A stretch of DNA of 64,000 nt from CAVXHV01 sp963761445 (GTDB lineage Bacteria > Planctomycetota > Planctomycetia > Isosphaerales > Isosphaeraceae): positions 3,906,001-3,970,000 of the forward strand of contig CAVXHV010000004.1 of NCBI GenBank assembly GCA_963761445.1, read 5' to 3'. The translations under genes and the position numbers were made by a program. The notes beneath the pieces were generated by a model that was not told the origin of the DNA, made no database searches, and worked only from the letters and a program-made list of their open reading frames with translations. Positions 6,544 through 17,460 of the stretch are shown here, one piece after another; the stretch's first letter is position 1, and every line of letters starts with the position of its first letter.

Positions 6544-9500
6544 CTAACGACAGGTCCGGGCGAGCCGCATTCCGAAAAAGGGCGCCCGCTCACTCGGTCG
6601 CCGGAGGTTCCTGTTGGCCGAGCGGCACATCGGCCGATGGATCCAGGAATGACCCGCCCCGCGAATCGACGACCTGGTTGTCGTCCTGAACAGTCAGGAG
6701 CGGAAGCGTATCGTGCGTGGACCGAGGCTGGCCGGGGTCCCACGCAACGTCCAGCGTGCCGGTACACCATTCCGACGCATTCCCCAGTACGTCGAACAAC
6801 CCCATTTCATTGGGACGCTTGAGCCCCGGCCGGTGCATCACCCGGCTCGAATCGCGCAGGATCCAGGCGTAGTTGACAAGCCTCGGCTCCGACAGCCCGT
6901 GAGGCCAGAGCGTCGTCGTTCCTGATCGGCAAGCAAACTCCCACTCCGCCTCCGTCGGCAGGCGATAGCCCGTGCGTTCGAGCACGTTCGCGGGCAAGGC
7001 CATCCCGGGCCCGATCAGCTTGGGATAACACCACTGGTCCACCGGGATCTTCTCTTGCGCCTCAGCCAGTTGCAATAGCGGGCCGCGTCATACCAGGTCA
7101 TCGCGCCCGAGGCGCAGTCGTCCGAAGGGATCCTCATCTGTACTCCCGGCCTGTTGAAAACATCGAGGAGATCGGGGTTGTCCTTGAAGAACGGCCGCAA
7201 GTCTGCAAGCGTCATCTCCCGCGTGCCGATCGCGAACGACCGTCCGATCGTCCGCTCGTGCGGCGGCTCGTCGCCGCCGGCATACGGATCCGATCCTCGC
7301 ACCGTCCCCATCCGGAAAGTCACCGGCCCCCGAACAATCGCGAACGTTTGACCGGATGAGTTGATGAACCAGTTCCGATCGGATGGTATCTCGGGCCCGC
7401 GCAGCCCTCGGTTCATCGCGTCCAGCACACCCGCGACGCTCCACCCCTGGCGCAAGGTCCAGTCGATCGCGCTGTGAGTGCCGGGATCTCCGTCCGAGCT
7501 AAACCACGACACCAGCAAGGCCTTCAGATCAGAGCGCACGGACGCCGGGATGCGCTCCGGTGCAAAACCCCCCAGCGCGAGAATCAGGGCCTGGCGTACG
7601 CTGCGATTGGTTTCCGCCTTGAGCCGTTCGAAGAGGACGTTCGGGTCGACTTCATAATCAGCCATGATGTGGATCAGCTCGGTCCTCAAGCTCGGATCAT
7701 CGCGGTGAATGAGCATCGGCCAGACCAGCTCCGCTCGCGAAAATGCGAGCAAGACCGGAGCAATCCGGGCCTGCCGATCCGCCAGGGCGAGGTCGCCCTG
7801 CGCCGGCACGTTGACCAGTGGCAAGATCACGGCCATCGCCCGCTCGCGGTCAGCCGGCGAGGTCAGCCGGCGAAGGATCGCCCGGAGCTCGTCCGGGTCG
7901 GCATCGGGCAACAATCCCGCCAGCGCTTCGGGACGCTCCAGATTCGCTTCCTGCGACACGAATTCGAGAAGCAGCGAAAACGCCAGGGCCCGCGGTTCGC
8001 TCTGGGTGCGGTCGGCATAGATCCGCCGCAGCGGTTGATTGAGCACGCCGCTCACTGGCTGAAAGACCTCCCGCCAGGCCGCGATCTCGAATGGATTGAC
8101 CTGCACCAGCCTGGTGGCGACCGGATCGGCGAACTCCGGCCACCCGCTCCAGTCGGGCCGGGCCACGGCCAGCACCCCAAGCGCCCGCAATGCGGCGTCG
8201 CTCAGCCGCTCTCCAGAAGCAGGCAGGCCCGCGGCCAGCGGCTCGACGAATGGCTCCAGCGCTTTGTTCCGCACCAGGCCCTCGCGGATCACGAGCAGCT
8301 CCTCCGGCGTTGCCTCCGGCTCCCTCAGGTGGTTGATGAGGCTTTGCGCTTGCGTTCGATCCTCGGGAAGCAGTGCCAGCGCCGCCCCGATCCGGCCGGC
8401 GGGCGCTGCTCGATCTCTCGCCAGAGCTTGCAGCCGCGCCCGCACCAGTGACCGGTCCGCATCGAGTCGGTCCACGATCTGTGGCACCGAGCGGCACCTC
8501 GGCCGTCACGAGCGAGTCCACCCGCGCATCGGCTTCAATCTGCCGGCGCGCCCTCCTCATGTTGAGCTCGAAGGCCAGATAACCGCCAGTCAGAAGCGCG
8601 ACCAGAAGTGCCGCCGTGGCCGAGCTCACGAGCGTCCGGTTCCGAACCACCCAGCGACGCAGCTTCACCCGCAAGGGCTCCCGCCACGCCGACACCGGCT
8701 CGCCGGCAAGCCACAGCTCCAGGTCGTGCGCCAGCATCCGCGGTGACTCAAACCGGTCCGCCGCACGATGCGCCATCGCTTTCAAGCAGATCGCTTCCAG
8801 AGCCGGCGCCACCTCCGAATTCACCTCGCGCGGACGCCGGAACTCACCGCGCCGCGCGTGCCGAAGCGCCGTCGTGACCTCCCGGTCCATGATCGGGTTC
8901 TGCCCGGTCAACAGGTAATACAGGGTGCCTCCCAGGCCATACACATCGCTGGCGAACCCGACATGTCCGGCGTCTCCCTCCGCCTGTTCCGGGCTCATGA
9001 AAGCCGGTGTTCCCACGACAAACCCGGCGACCGTGTCGGTCGACCCGCTGTGCGACGATGGCCGAAGTGTCGCTTCGTCCTCAAAAACCCTTTTCTCGTT
9101 CTTACCGACGCACTTGGCCAGTCCCCAGTCGACGACCAGGGTTTCGCCGTACTTACCCACGATCACGTTCGACGGCTTGAGGTCTCGGTGAATCACCTCG
9201 CGGCTGTGTGCGTATTCGATCGTGAAGCAAACGTCGATGAAACGCCTCAGCAACTGCTGGAACCCTAACGACGACTGGCCCCAGTGCATGCCACGGGCAC
9301 CACCCCGCTTGTGAAACTGCTGGACCGCGTCCTTGAAGCTCTCACCCTTGATGAATCGCATCACGTAGAACGGCTCACCCGCCGCGTTCAAGCCGATTCC
9401 ATAGACAGGAACAATTCCGGGGTGCTCCAGCCGGGCCGTCACTTCGGCTTCCAGCAGGAACCGCGCCCGGCTGTCCTGTCTCGCCAGGTGTTCCTCCAGC

Positions 9501-9994
9501 AGCTCCTTGAGGGCGACTTCTCGGTTCAACTGCACGTCGAGAGCAACCGAGACCTTGCCGATTCCCCCCTTGGCGTGAGGACGCACCAGAACATACCGCT
9601 CGTCGCCGTTGACGTGGTGACGATCCGACCAGTCGGTGGTCAACTCGCTATCCACCGGCGGTCCCGCTTCGGTGGTGAGCTCGCCCAGCTCGGCAAGACC
9701 ATCCCGGGCGGCGCCGGTCAATTCGCGCGGTTTGGCCGCGGCCTTGGGCCGTTCCTGCCCGTTCTGCTTGTGGAACCCGCCCTGCCGGGCCTGGCTCTCG
9801 CGGACCATCGATTCGAGGAGATCGCAATCCTTCGCGGAAATCGCCAGCCGCTCGGTCAGGATCTCACCGAGCGACTTCTGCCGGTCCAGGAACCAGATCC
9901 CCATCGCCTCGAGCAAATCGTCCGGGCGTATGAAGTTCATCTTCATCGCCAGGATGCCGAACAGCAAGTTCGCGTCGCTCTTGTCCGGCTCCAT
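6544..9994 (-). CDS. Ser/Thr protein kinase fused to an FGE/SUMF1-like domain (three apparent frameshifts)
   Basis: Restored length is about 1,149 residues. The first 110 residues form a helical module shared with the kinase at 40349-44110 (DANLLFGILAMKMNFI versus DRNLLFAVIALQNDLI). A Hanks kinase follows (VALKEL, HRDLKPSN, DWGLAK in place of DFG, MSPEQ), then one membrane span near VSSATAALLVALLTGGYLAF. A Leu/Ala-rich helical region leads to a C-terminal FGE-sulfatase domain (GTRE, YRLPTEAEWEFACR, FDVLGNASEWC, RGGSFLD, and in a shifted frame RSANRN and GMRLART). Frame changes lie near 8490, 7066 and 6625. I chose start 9994 by match to the paralogous kinase. The membrane-anchored sensor kinase role is inferred; the FGE domain in such kinases is usually considered ligand-binding. 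Confidence 0.82.
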
Positions 9995-10665
9995 CAGGGC
10001 AGCCCTCAATTCGATCCCCGCGCGCGCAACCTCTCGTTCGGTTTCGCGCAAGCACGCACAACCCATCGTACCAGAGCCGGGAACGGGCGAAAGCCATCGC
10101 CTGCCGGGGCGTCGACACATCGCCGCCCTTCATTTCGACAAAACCTGTGAGCCCGCCGCCAATCGTGGGGTCGCTGACCCATGGATCAGTTGCGCTTAGT
10201 TTTGTGCCCCCTTCGCACACATCGCTCCCGCTGACCCCCGCAAAACGTCGTCATCGTCGTCATCTCCTTGCAGCAACTGGAGTTACGAATGTCGACGATT
10301 TTGAGCGCGCCGCGCAAATTGATGCAACTCATGCGGCCCTAAACACTTGCGAATGACGACGCTTTTTATAGCCATATCGGCGATTGACTTGATGGCCCTA
10401 CACCGAGGATGCGACTCGTTCTCGAGATCGTGATGGATCGCACACGATTCTCCCACGGCCCGAGCGGGTATACTGGGATCTCTCGGGTGCTGCCCATACC
10501 GTTTCACATGAAGCGTGCGAGGCCACCAAGCCATTGCCAGCGACGTCGCCCGAACATCGAGCGACGGTTCATCTGTGAGTCAACAGACGATCGAACGTCG
10601 TCAATCCGCCGTTCAACCCGGCGGACGATTGATTCGATTAATTGATTGAGCGGGGAACCTCCGAA
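9995..10665. other. Intergenic region between divergent kinase and DUF1080 genes
   Basis: 670 nt with no supported gene. Short open frames on both strands lack ribosome sites and family features. It must hold the promoters of both divergent genes, but I see no strong consensus promoter or dyad. A GTCGTCATC-type simple repeat occurs around 10248-10262. Confidence 0.5.
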
Positions 10666-11376
10666 ATGCAACCCGTCTTCGCGTCGCTTGCCATGTTGTT
10701 CACCCTGGCCGCGCCTGCTGGGACCGACGAATTCCGCGACTTGTTCGACGGCCGGAGCCTCGACGGCTGGGTCGCCGAGGGCCCGGTGAAGGATAAGGCG
10801 GGCCGGATGATGTGGTCCGTCACCGAAGGGCGAATCGCCTGCCTGGGCGAGGGCTTCGGCTTTCTCAGATACGACCGCAGCCGATTCGGCGACTTCACCC
10901 TACGGGTCGAGTACCGCTTCATCCCGGCAAAGGGCGCCAATTCGCAGGCCAATAGTGGCATCGGCATCCGAACGGGACGGTTCGACCCCGCTCGATCGCG
11001 CGAGACCCGCCCGTCGTACGCCGCCTTCGAGGTGCAATTGCTCGACGACGCGGGCAGTCCGCCGTCGGCGCACGGTACCGGCTCGCTTTATCGCTACAAG
11101 AGCCCGACCGCGAATCCCGCGCGGCCAGGCCCCGAATGGAACACGATCGAGGTGATCTGTGCCGGCTCCCGGATCAAAGTGCGCCTCAACGACCGCACCG
11201 TCCTGGAGGCCGATCAGTCCGACCTGGCGGACGTGAAGAGCAAGCCGTCCGCGGCACCGGCACCGAAGGACAAGCCGCGCAGCGGCTACGTGGCACTCCA
11301 GAGCCACAGCGGCCGCGTCGAGTTCCGTAAAGTACAGATCCGCGAGCAAGGGCAAGGACGTGCACCGCGCTCTTGA
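10666..11376 (+). CDS. Secreted DUF1080 (3-keto-disaccharide hydrolase-type) protein, 236 aa
   Basis: I chose ATG 10666 over the upstream frame start because it opens a normal signal peptide (MQPVFASLAMLFTLAAPAGT), with GGGGAACC just upstream. The mature part has the family pattern: FRDLFDGRSLDGWVAEG at the start, WSVTEGRIACLGEGFGFLRY, FTLRVEYRF, ANSGIGIR, FEVQLLDD, and the closing GYVALQSHSGRVEFRKVQIR. DUF1080 members are jellyroll, laminin-G-like proteins, abundant in planctomycetes; some hydrolyse 3-keto-glycosides. The specific substrate here is unknown. Confidence 0.88.
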   Translation: MQPVFASLAMLFTLAAPAGTDEFRDLFDGRSLDGWVAEGPVKDKAGRMMWSVTEGRIACLGEGFGFLRYDRSRFGDFTLRVEYRFIPAKGANSQANSGIGIRTGRFDPARSRETRPSYAAFEVQLLDDAGSPPSAHGTGSLYRYKSPTANPARPGPEWNTIEVICAGSRIKVRLNDRTVLEADQSDLADVKSKPSAAPAPKDKPRSGYVALQSHSGRVEFRKVQIREQGQGRAPRS

Positions 11377-11678
11377 CACACACCGGTGGTTCAGCGAACC
11401 CACGGTGACCCGCGCCACCCGCCAGTAATCCGCCCGAAACGCAGCAAGCAAGCGAACGCTATCGCGCCCACCTTCCCCCTGCAAAGCGGGCGCCAGGGGG
11501 GTGGGGCGCAAGCGATCTCGCAGCCGAGCTGCTGATCCGAGCGAAAGCCGCACCAATTGCGATTGCACCGCCGCCCCGCCCGTGCGAATATGACAATAGT
11601 CAGACGTACCCGATCTTGACGCTTGCTTACATTGATCCGCTCCTGGGCTCGGGCGAATATCGCGGGAGGTATCTATAA

Positions 11679-14093
11679 GTGAGCATTCGAGCCCGATGGC
11701 GTGTCGGCGTTGGCCCCGTCTTCATCTTTGATTGCCTGACCTCCTCGAGGCGCTGGCAGGGTTACGCCTTGTGCGCAGGCTTTCTGCTGTTCCTCTTGAT
11801 CGCGCTGCTGTTGATCTGGGATGGAGGCAATCCCTTGCAGCGACCGAGCCAGATCTTCGCTATGGCCCTGCTCGGCAAGGCATTTTTTATCGGGTTCGTC
11901 GCCATCCAGTTGACCCTCGTCTTGCTCGTGGCCCCGGCCGCGACTGCGGGCTCGATTTGCCTGGACCGGGCTCGTGGCACGCTGACCCACATGCTCATGA
12001 CCGACCTCTCGAGCGCCGAGATCGTCCTGGGAAAACTCGCCTCGCGACTGGTTCCAGTCCTCGGGCTCCTCGCCTGCTCGCTCCCTTTGATGGAGATCCT
12101 CGCTCTGGTCGTCGGGCTCGATCCCAATGCTCTGCTCGGGGCCTTCGTCGTCGCCATCGGCATCGCCGTGCTGGGCTCGAGTCTCGCCCTCTTTTTTTCA
12201 CTCTGGGTGCGCAAGACCCATGAGGCCATTCTCGCCACGTACGCCGTGTGGGGTTTATGGCTCTTGTGGTCGCCAATCGTATCGATTGTCGGGACTCTGT
12301 TTCCCCAGGTGTTTTTCTTGTCGCCTTCGTTCTCGGCCAATCCGTTCTCGCTGGCATTCGCTCCCTATCAGGCACCGAGATCGGTCGCGTGGCAAGACTT
12401 TACATCGTTCCTCGAGGTGACGCTGGCCCTCTCGGCGATCTTGGTGGCCATCGCCGTTTTCCGCGTGCGCGCGCTCGTCACCCGCGATTCCCTCAAACGC
12501 CGGCCGTCGCGGTCCTTGCTCGCGTGCCTCATCGAGCGCTTCGCCCGGGGTCCCCGCCTGCCGGAACCGCCGCTGGATTGGAACCCCGTCTTCTGGCGGG
12601 AGTGCCACCGCATCAGGCCGTCGCGCCTGTCGCTGGCGATCCTCGCGCTCTATTTCGCGCTCGCCACGATCTTCAGCTTGACCACGGTCGCTTTCCTGGG
12701 CACGATGACCGCGCCCTTTGTCAACGCCGTGCAGGTGAGCGTGGGCCTGCTGATTCTGAGCGTCATCGCCGCCGTCTCGCTCGCCGAGGAGCGGGCCAGC
12801 GGTACTCTCGACTTGCTCTTGACGACGAGGATTTCGACCCCGCAAATCGTCCTGGGCAAGTGGCTCGGCACCTTTCGTGCCGTACCGCTGTTTGCCGTAC
12901 TGCCCGTGGTTGTTTCCTTCGGGTTTGCTTATGACCGGCTCGAGCGGTGGAGCGATCCCCTGGTCTTGCTCCTCTACATATTCTGCTCGGGCGCCGCGAT
13001 CACGAGCCTCGGGCTCGCGATGGCCACCTGGCTCCCGCGCGTCGGCAGCGCAGTGGCCGCGACGGTATCGATTTATCTCGCCATTACCGTTGGCTTGTCG
13101 TTCACGCTACTGTGGGCCCCTCCGCACAACGGGCTCGTGATGGCTAGCCCGTTCGCCTGGACGTTCCTCGTGACGTGGAAAACCACCGCCAGAAGCTTCC
13201 CGTTCCATTTTGTCGCGCCGTGGGCCATCTACTGGGTCTTGATCATGGCGATCGCTGCCGTCGCCTTGCTGATCGCCACGCTGGCAACCTTCGACCGCAA
13301 GCTCGGCCGCGGAGAGAGCGATTCATCGCGGCTGATGAACGGCATCTTCACGCGCAGTGTGCGAGCATTCCGGTTCGTGTTCCTCTTGATCGCGGCGCTC
13401 GCGTCACTCGACACAATGTCTGATGGACCTCGATCCACGAGCGCCTACGTGGTCAACGGCACGCAGGTCTGGATCGGCCTGCTGCTGGCGGCGATCGCAG
13501 CCACCAATTCCACCGCCCGCCGGTTCGAGCGCGACCCCACGGCGCCCCCGCCGGTGTCGCCCGGCCTGCCGCCTCTCAAGACCGTGCTCGCAAACTGGCT
13601 CGGCCCTTGCGGGCTGGTGGCACTGATGGCGCTTCTGGCCACTCTGGTGGTTCTTGCACACTGGAAGCCCGCCACCGAGCCCTTCATGCGAATCTGGCTC
13701 GTTCCCGTATACATCATGTTCTCAGGCGCAGCGTGGTGCGCCTTCGGCGTAGCCCTGGGCATGCGATTCACTCGTGGAACAGCGCTGCTTTCACTCGCAG
13801 CGGCCTACGCGCTCGTTCCGATCGCCGCAGAACTTGCCCCGTTCCTCGGCATCGACCCACCGCAGGCGCTCGAGGCGGCAAACCCGTTCGTGGCGGTGTC
13901 CATGCTGACACGGCATACGAGCGGTGATGGTCCGTTCGGCTTCAAGGTTCTTGACGGAGCGCTTGCCGCGACCACACTGAACGCGGCTGCGATCGCAATC
14001 CTGCTCACCATCGCGGTGTTCGTCCTCGGGCGTCGCGGCGCTCGCAACCCGACGACCGCCGTGCCCGGGCCTGCCCCCGTCTCTGCCGCCTGA
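11679..14093 (+). CDS. ABC-2-type double permease, copy 1 (804 aa)
   Basis: The GTG start at 11679 follows GGGAGGT by 8 nt. The protein is almost entirely membrane spans (more than 12). It contains two ABC-2 halves, each with the characteristic loop: LDRARGTLTHMLMTDLSSAE then IVLGKLASRLV (about 85-125), and SLAEERASGTLDLLLTTRIS then IVLGKWLGTF (about 365-405). It therefore resembles fused permease domains of an ABC-2 exporter or a NosY/gliding-type permease. No ATPase gene is adjacent, so the partner must be encoded elsewhere. The substrate is unknown. Confidence 0.82.
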   Translation: MSIRARWRVGVGPVFIFDCLTSSRRWQGYALCAGFLLFLLIALLLIWDGGNPLQRPSQIFAMALLGKAFFIGFVAIQLTLVLLVAPAATAGSICLDRARGTLTHMLMTDLSSAEIVLGKLASRLVPVLGLLACSLPLMEILALVVGLDPNALLGAFVVAIGIAVLGSSLALFFSLWVRKTHEAILATYAVWGLWLLWSPIVSIVGTLFPQVFFLSPSFSANPFSLAFAPYQAPRSVAWQDFTSFLEVTLALSAILVAIAVFRVRALVTRDSLKRRPSRSLLACLIERFARGPRLPEPPLDWNPVFWRECHRIRPSRLSLAILALYFALATIFSLTTVAFLGTMTAPFVNAVQVSVGLLILSVIAAVSLAEERASGTLDLLLTTRISTPQIVLGKWLGTFRAVPLFAVLPVVVSFGFAYDRLERWSDPLVLLLYIFCSGAAITSLGLAMATWLPRVGSAVAATVSIYLAITVGLSFTLLWAPPHNGLVMASPFAWTFLVTWKTTARSFPFHFVAPWAIYWVLIMAIAAVALLIATLATFDRKLGRGESDSSRLMNGIFTRSVRAFRFVFLLIAALASLDTMSDGPRSTSAYVVNGTQVWIGLLLAAIAATNSTARRFERDPTAPPPVSPGLPPLKTVLANWLGPCGLVALMALLATLVVLAHWKPATEPFMRIWLVPVYIMFSGAAWCAFGVALGMRFTRGTALLSLAAAYALVPIAAELAPFLGIDPPQALEAANPFVAVSMLTRHTSGDGPFGFKVLDGALAATTLNAAAIAILLTIAVFVLGRRGARNPTTAVPGPAPVSAA

Positions 14094-14298
14094 CAGGAGG
14101 AGGGGGCCAGGGCCGGTGCGGCGCAAGCAATGTCGCAGCCAACTCGCTGATCCCAGCGAAACGCCGCTCAAATTCCGATTGCACCGCCGCCCCGCCCGTG
14201 CGAATATGACAACAGTCAGACATCTCCGGCCTTTGCGGTCGCTTGCGTTGATCCGCTCGCCCACAAGGCTCCGGTAACATCGCGGGAGGTATCGATCG

Positions 14299-16719
14299 GT
14301 GAGCATTCGAGCCCGATGGCGCGTGGGCGTTGGCCCCGTCTTCGTCTTTGAATGCCTGACCTCCTCGAGGCGCTGGCAGGGTTACGCCTTGCGGCAGGCT
14401 TTCTGCTGCTCTTCTTGATCACGCTGCTCGTGATCTGGAATGCCAGCCGCCCCCTGGAGCGCTTGAGTGCGATCCGCGACATGGCCAGGCTCGGCGAATC
14501 ATTTTTCCTCGGGTTCGTCGGCATGCAGTTGACCCTGGTCTTGCTCGCGGCACCCGGCGCGACCGCGGGCTCGATTTGCCTGGACCGCGCTCGCGGCACG
14601 CTGACCCACATGCTCGTGACCGACCTCTCGAGCGCCGAAATCGTCCTGGGAAAACTCGCCTCGCGACTGGTTCCGATCCTGGGGCTCCTCGCCTGCTCGC
14701 TCCCTTTGATGGAGATCCTCGCTCTGGTCGGCGGGCTCGATCCCAATGCTCTGCTCGGGGCCTTCGTCGTCGCCATCGGCATCGCCGTGCTGGGCTCGAG
14801 TCTCGCCCTCTTCTTTTCACTCTGGGTCGGCAAGACCCATGAGGCCATTCTCCTCACATACGCTGTCTGGGGTTTATGGCTCTTGTGGACGCCAATCTCA
14901 TCAATCGGCCGGGCTCTGTTTCCGAACGCGTTTTTCTTACCGCCTCCGCTCTCCGCCGATCCGTTCCGGCTGGCATTCGCTCCGTACTGGGCACCGAGAT
15001 TGGTGGACTGGCAAGACTTTGCATTTTTCCTCGAGATCTCGCTGGCCCTCTCGGTGGCGTTGCTGGCCATCGCCGTCTTCCGCCTGCGCGCGATCGTCAC
15101 GCGCGATTCCCTCAAACGCCCGCCGTCGCGATCCTTGCTCGAGCGCCTCGTCGAGCGCTTCGCCCGCGGTCGCCGCTTGCCGGAGCCGTCGCTGGACTGG
15201 AACCCGGTGTTCTGGCGAGAATGGCATCGGAGCAAGCCGTCGCGCTTGTCGCGAGCGGTCGTCGCGCTCTATTTCGCGCTCGCCGCGACCTTCAGCTTGA
15301 TGGCGGTCGCTCTCCGGGGCACGGCGGCCGCGCCCTGGATCAATGCCGTACAAGTGAGCGTGGGCTTGCTGATCTTGAGCGTCACCGCGGCCGTCTCGCT
15401 CGCCGAGGAGCGGGTCCGCGGTAGTCTCGACCTGTTCTTGACGACGATGCTTTCGACCCGGCAAATCGTCCTCGGCAAGTGGCTCGGCACCTTTCGCGCC
15501 GTACCGCTCTTTGCCGTATTGCCGGTGGTTGTTGCCTTCGCGTTGGCTGACGACCGGGCCGAGAAATGGACCGATGCCGTAGTCTTGATCCTCTACATAT
15601 TCTGTTCGGGCGCCGCGATCACGAGCCTCGGGCTCGCGATGGCCACCTGGCTCCCTCGCGTCGGCAGCGCGGTGGCCGCGACGGTATCGATGTACGTCGC
15701 CATAACCGTCGGCTCGGTCTTCCTGGCCCTGATGCTCGGGCCTCCCGGCGAAGGGCTCCTGATGGCCAGTCCGTTCACCTGGGCGCTCCTCGTGACGTGG
15801 AAAACCACCGACAGTCACCCCCGGTTCGATTCTGTCGCGCCGTGGGCCATCATCTGGGTCGTTATCATGGCGATCGCTGCCGTCGCCTTGCTGATCGCCA
15901 TACTGGCGGCCTTCGACCGCAAGCTCGGCCGCGGCCAGAGCGCTTCATCGCGGCTGATGGACGGAATCTTCACGCGCCGGGAGCGAGCATTCCGGTTCGT
16001 GTTCCTCTTGATCGCGGCGTTTGCGACGGTCGTCGCAATGTTTGGTGGACGTAATTCCGACTTCGCCTTCGTGGTCAACGGCACGCAGGTTTTGATCGGC
16101 TTGCTGCTGTCGGCGATCGCAGCCACCAATTCCACCGCCCGCCAGTTCGAGCGCGGCTCGGAGGCGCCGCCGGTTTGGCTCGGCCGGTCGCCTCTCAAGA
16201 CTGTACTCTTAAGCTGGCTGGGCCCTTGCCGGCTGGTGGCACTGATGGCGCTCCTGGCCACTCTGGTGGTTGTTGTGCGCTGGAGGCCCGTCGCTGAGCC
16301 CTTCGAGCGAATCTGGCTCGTTCCCGCATACATCATGTTCTCAGGCGCAGCCTGGCTGCGCCTTCGGCGTAGCCGCGGGCATGCGATTCACTCGTCGCAC
16401 AGCCCTGCTTTCAAGCGCAGCGGCCTTCGCGCTCGTTCTGATCGGCGCCCCCATCGCGGCAGTGCCCATCCTCGACAGCCACCCATCGCAGATCCTCATG
16501 TCGGCAAGCCCGGTTGTGGCGGTGTCCGGCCTGACAATGTACAGGGGCGGCGGGGCTCCGCCCGGCTTTGAGCCCCTCGGCGGGGCGCTTGCCGCAACCG
16601 CACTGTACGCGGCTGCGATCCCAATCCTGCTCACCTACGCGGTGTTCGCCCTCGAGCGTCGTGGCGCTCGCAACCCGACGACCGCGCTGCCCGTGCCTAC
16701 CCCCGTCTCTGCCGCCTGA
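14299..16719 (+). CDS. ABC-2-type double permease, copy 2 (two compensating frameshifts)
   Basis: Paralogue of the preceding gene, with the same GGGAGGT-GTG start (14299). Relative to copy 1, one base is missing near 14392 (GTGCGCAGG in copy 1, GCGGCAGG here). One base is gained near 16353 (TGGTGCGCC versus TGGCTGCGCC). Between them the reading frame is shifted; after the second change it returns to the original frame. The restored protein is 806 residues with both ABC-2 signature loops. Compensating indels in GCGC context suggest sequencing error, though a decaying duplicate is possible. Confidence 0.75.
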
Positions 16720-16730
16720 CACACACGTTC

Positions 16731-16753
16731 GGAAAAGGTGTCAGGAACCGAAA
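16731..16753 (+). repeat. GGTGTCAGGAACC interspersed repeat, copy 1
   Basis: GGAAAAGGTGTCAGGAACCG, in the gap after the permease gene. The same core occurs at 34874-34886 and 44331-44343, always on this strand. The rest of this 170-nt gap has no further feature I can support. Confidence 0.6.
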
Positions 16754-16893
16754 ACCTGCGATCCGCGCCATGTCGTGAACCATCAAGAAAAAACTCGCCA
16801 CGTTGCTGACTTTTCTTCCCGACCGCCTTACAATCCTACCACCTTCAAGACGGATGAGATGGGCAACAATCAATCCGGCGTTTCTGATCAACA

Positions 16894-17448
16894 ATGCTCG
16901 CCGATGCCGCCGACGTCACCGATCGCCTCGCGCGTTTCCGAAACGATCTGCTTTTGATCGCAGAGGCTCGCTGCGCCAGCCTCCGGCCGAGCTTGATCGA
17001 AGCGGAAGATGTCGTTCAGGAAACCCTGCGCCGGGCCTTCGACAAGCGCCACCAGTTCCGGGGCCGAAGTGACCGGGAGCTCGCCGGCTGGCTCCGAGCC
17101 ATTCTCGCCTCGATGATCGCCCAGTTCCTTCGCAAGGGCGGCCATCGGGTCAACGTCAGGTCGCTCGAAACAGCCCTCGAGAGATCGTCCGATCGCCTCG
17201 AGCAATTCCTGAACAGTCACGATCCGTCACCCAGCCAGAACGCGCGCACAGCCGAGCGGAACGAGCGCCTCCACCTGATCCTGAATCAACTCGGCCAGGA
17301 CCAGCGGCGTGCCCTCGTGCTGCACCATATCGAGGGAAAGCCGGTGGCCGAGGTGGCCGCGATCATGGACCGCACCACGTCTGCCGTCGCCAGCCTGCTC
17401 CACCGAGGCGTCGAAGCCATGAAAAAACAACTCGGTCACGATGTTTGA
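16894..17448 (+). CDS. ECF-type sigma factor, 184 aa
   Basis: Region 2 is visible as RPSLIEAEDVVQETLRRAFD (about 29-48) with FRGRSDRELAGWLRAILASM after it. Region 4 is LNQLGQDQRRALVLHHIEGK followed by VAEVAAIMDRTTSAVASLLHRG (about 130-175), a clear helix-turn-helix. Length is normal. There is no anti-sigma factor; instead a Ser/Thr kinase follows after 12 nt. That arrangement is typical of planctomycete ECF groups, in which phosphorylation is thought to control the sigma factor. No ribosome site is obvious before ATG 16894. Confidence 0.85.
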   Translation: MLADAADVTDRLARFRNDLLLIAEARCASLRPSLIEAEDVVQETLRRAFDKRHQFRGRSDRELAGWLRAILASMIAQFLRKGGHRVNVRSLETALERSSDRLEQFLNSHDPSPSQNARTAERNERLHLILNQLGQDQRRALVLHHIEGKPVAEVAAIMDRTTSAVASLLHRGVEAMKKQLGHDV

Positions 17449-17460
17449 GGGCGCCTATTC

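Larger units (their letters stand above)
11500..16719 (+). repeat. Tandem duplication of a permease gene with its upstream region
   Basis: Two units of about 2.6 kb lie head to tail (about 11500-14093 and 14120-16719). The similarity includes about 180 nt of upstream DNA. Shared blocks include GATTGCACCGCCGCCCCGCC, GTGCGAATATGACAA and the ribosome site CGCGGGAGGTAT before a GTG start. Because the upstream segment is duplicated too, each copy probably carries its own promoter. The copies are clearly diverged, so this is not a recent or assembly duplication. Confidence 0.85.

Noticed and set aside
9995..10120. N-terminal extension of the kinase-FGE protein
   Set aside because: The paralogous kinase starts at the equivalent of position 9994, and the extension has no ribosome site or conserved residues.
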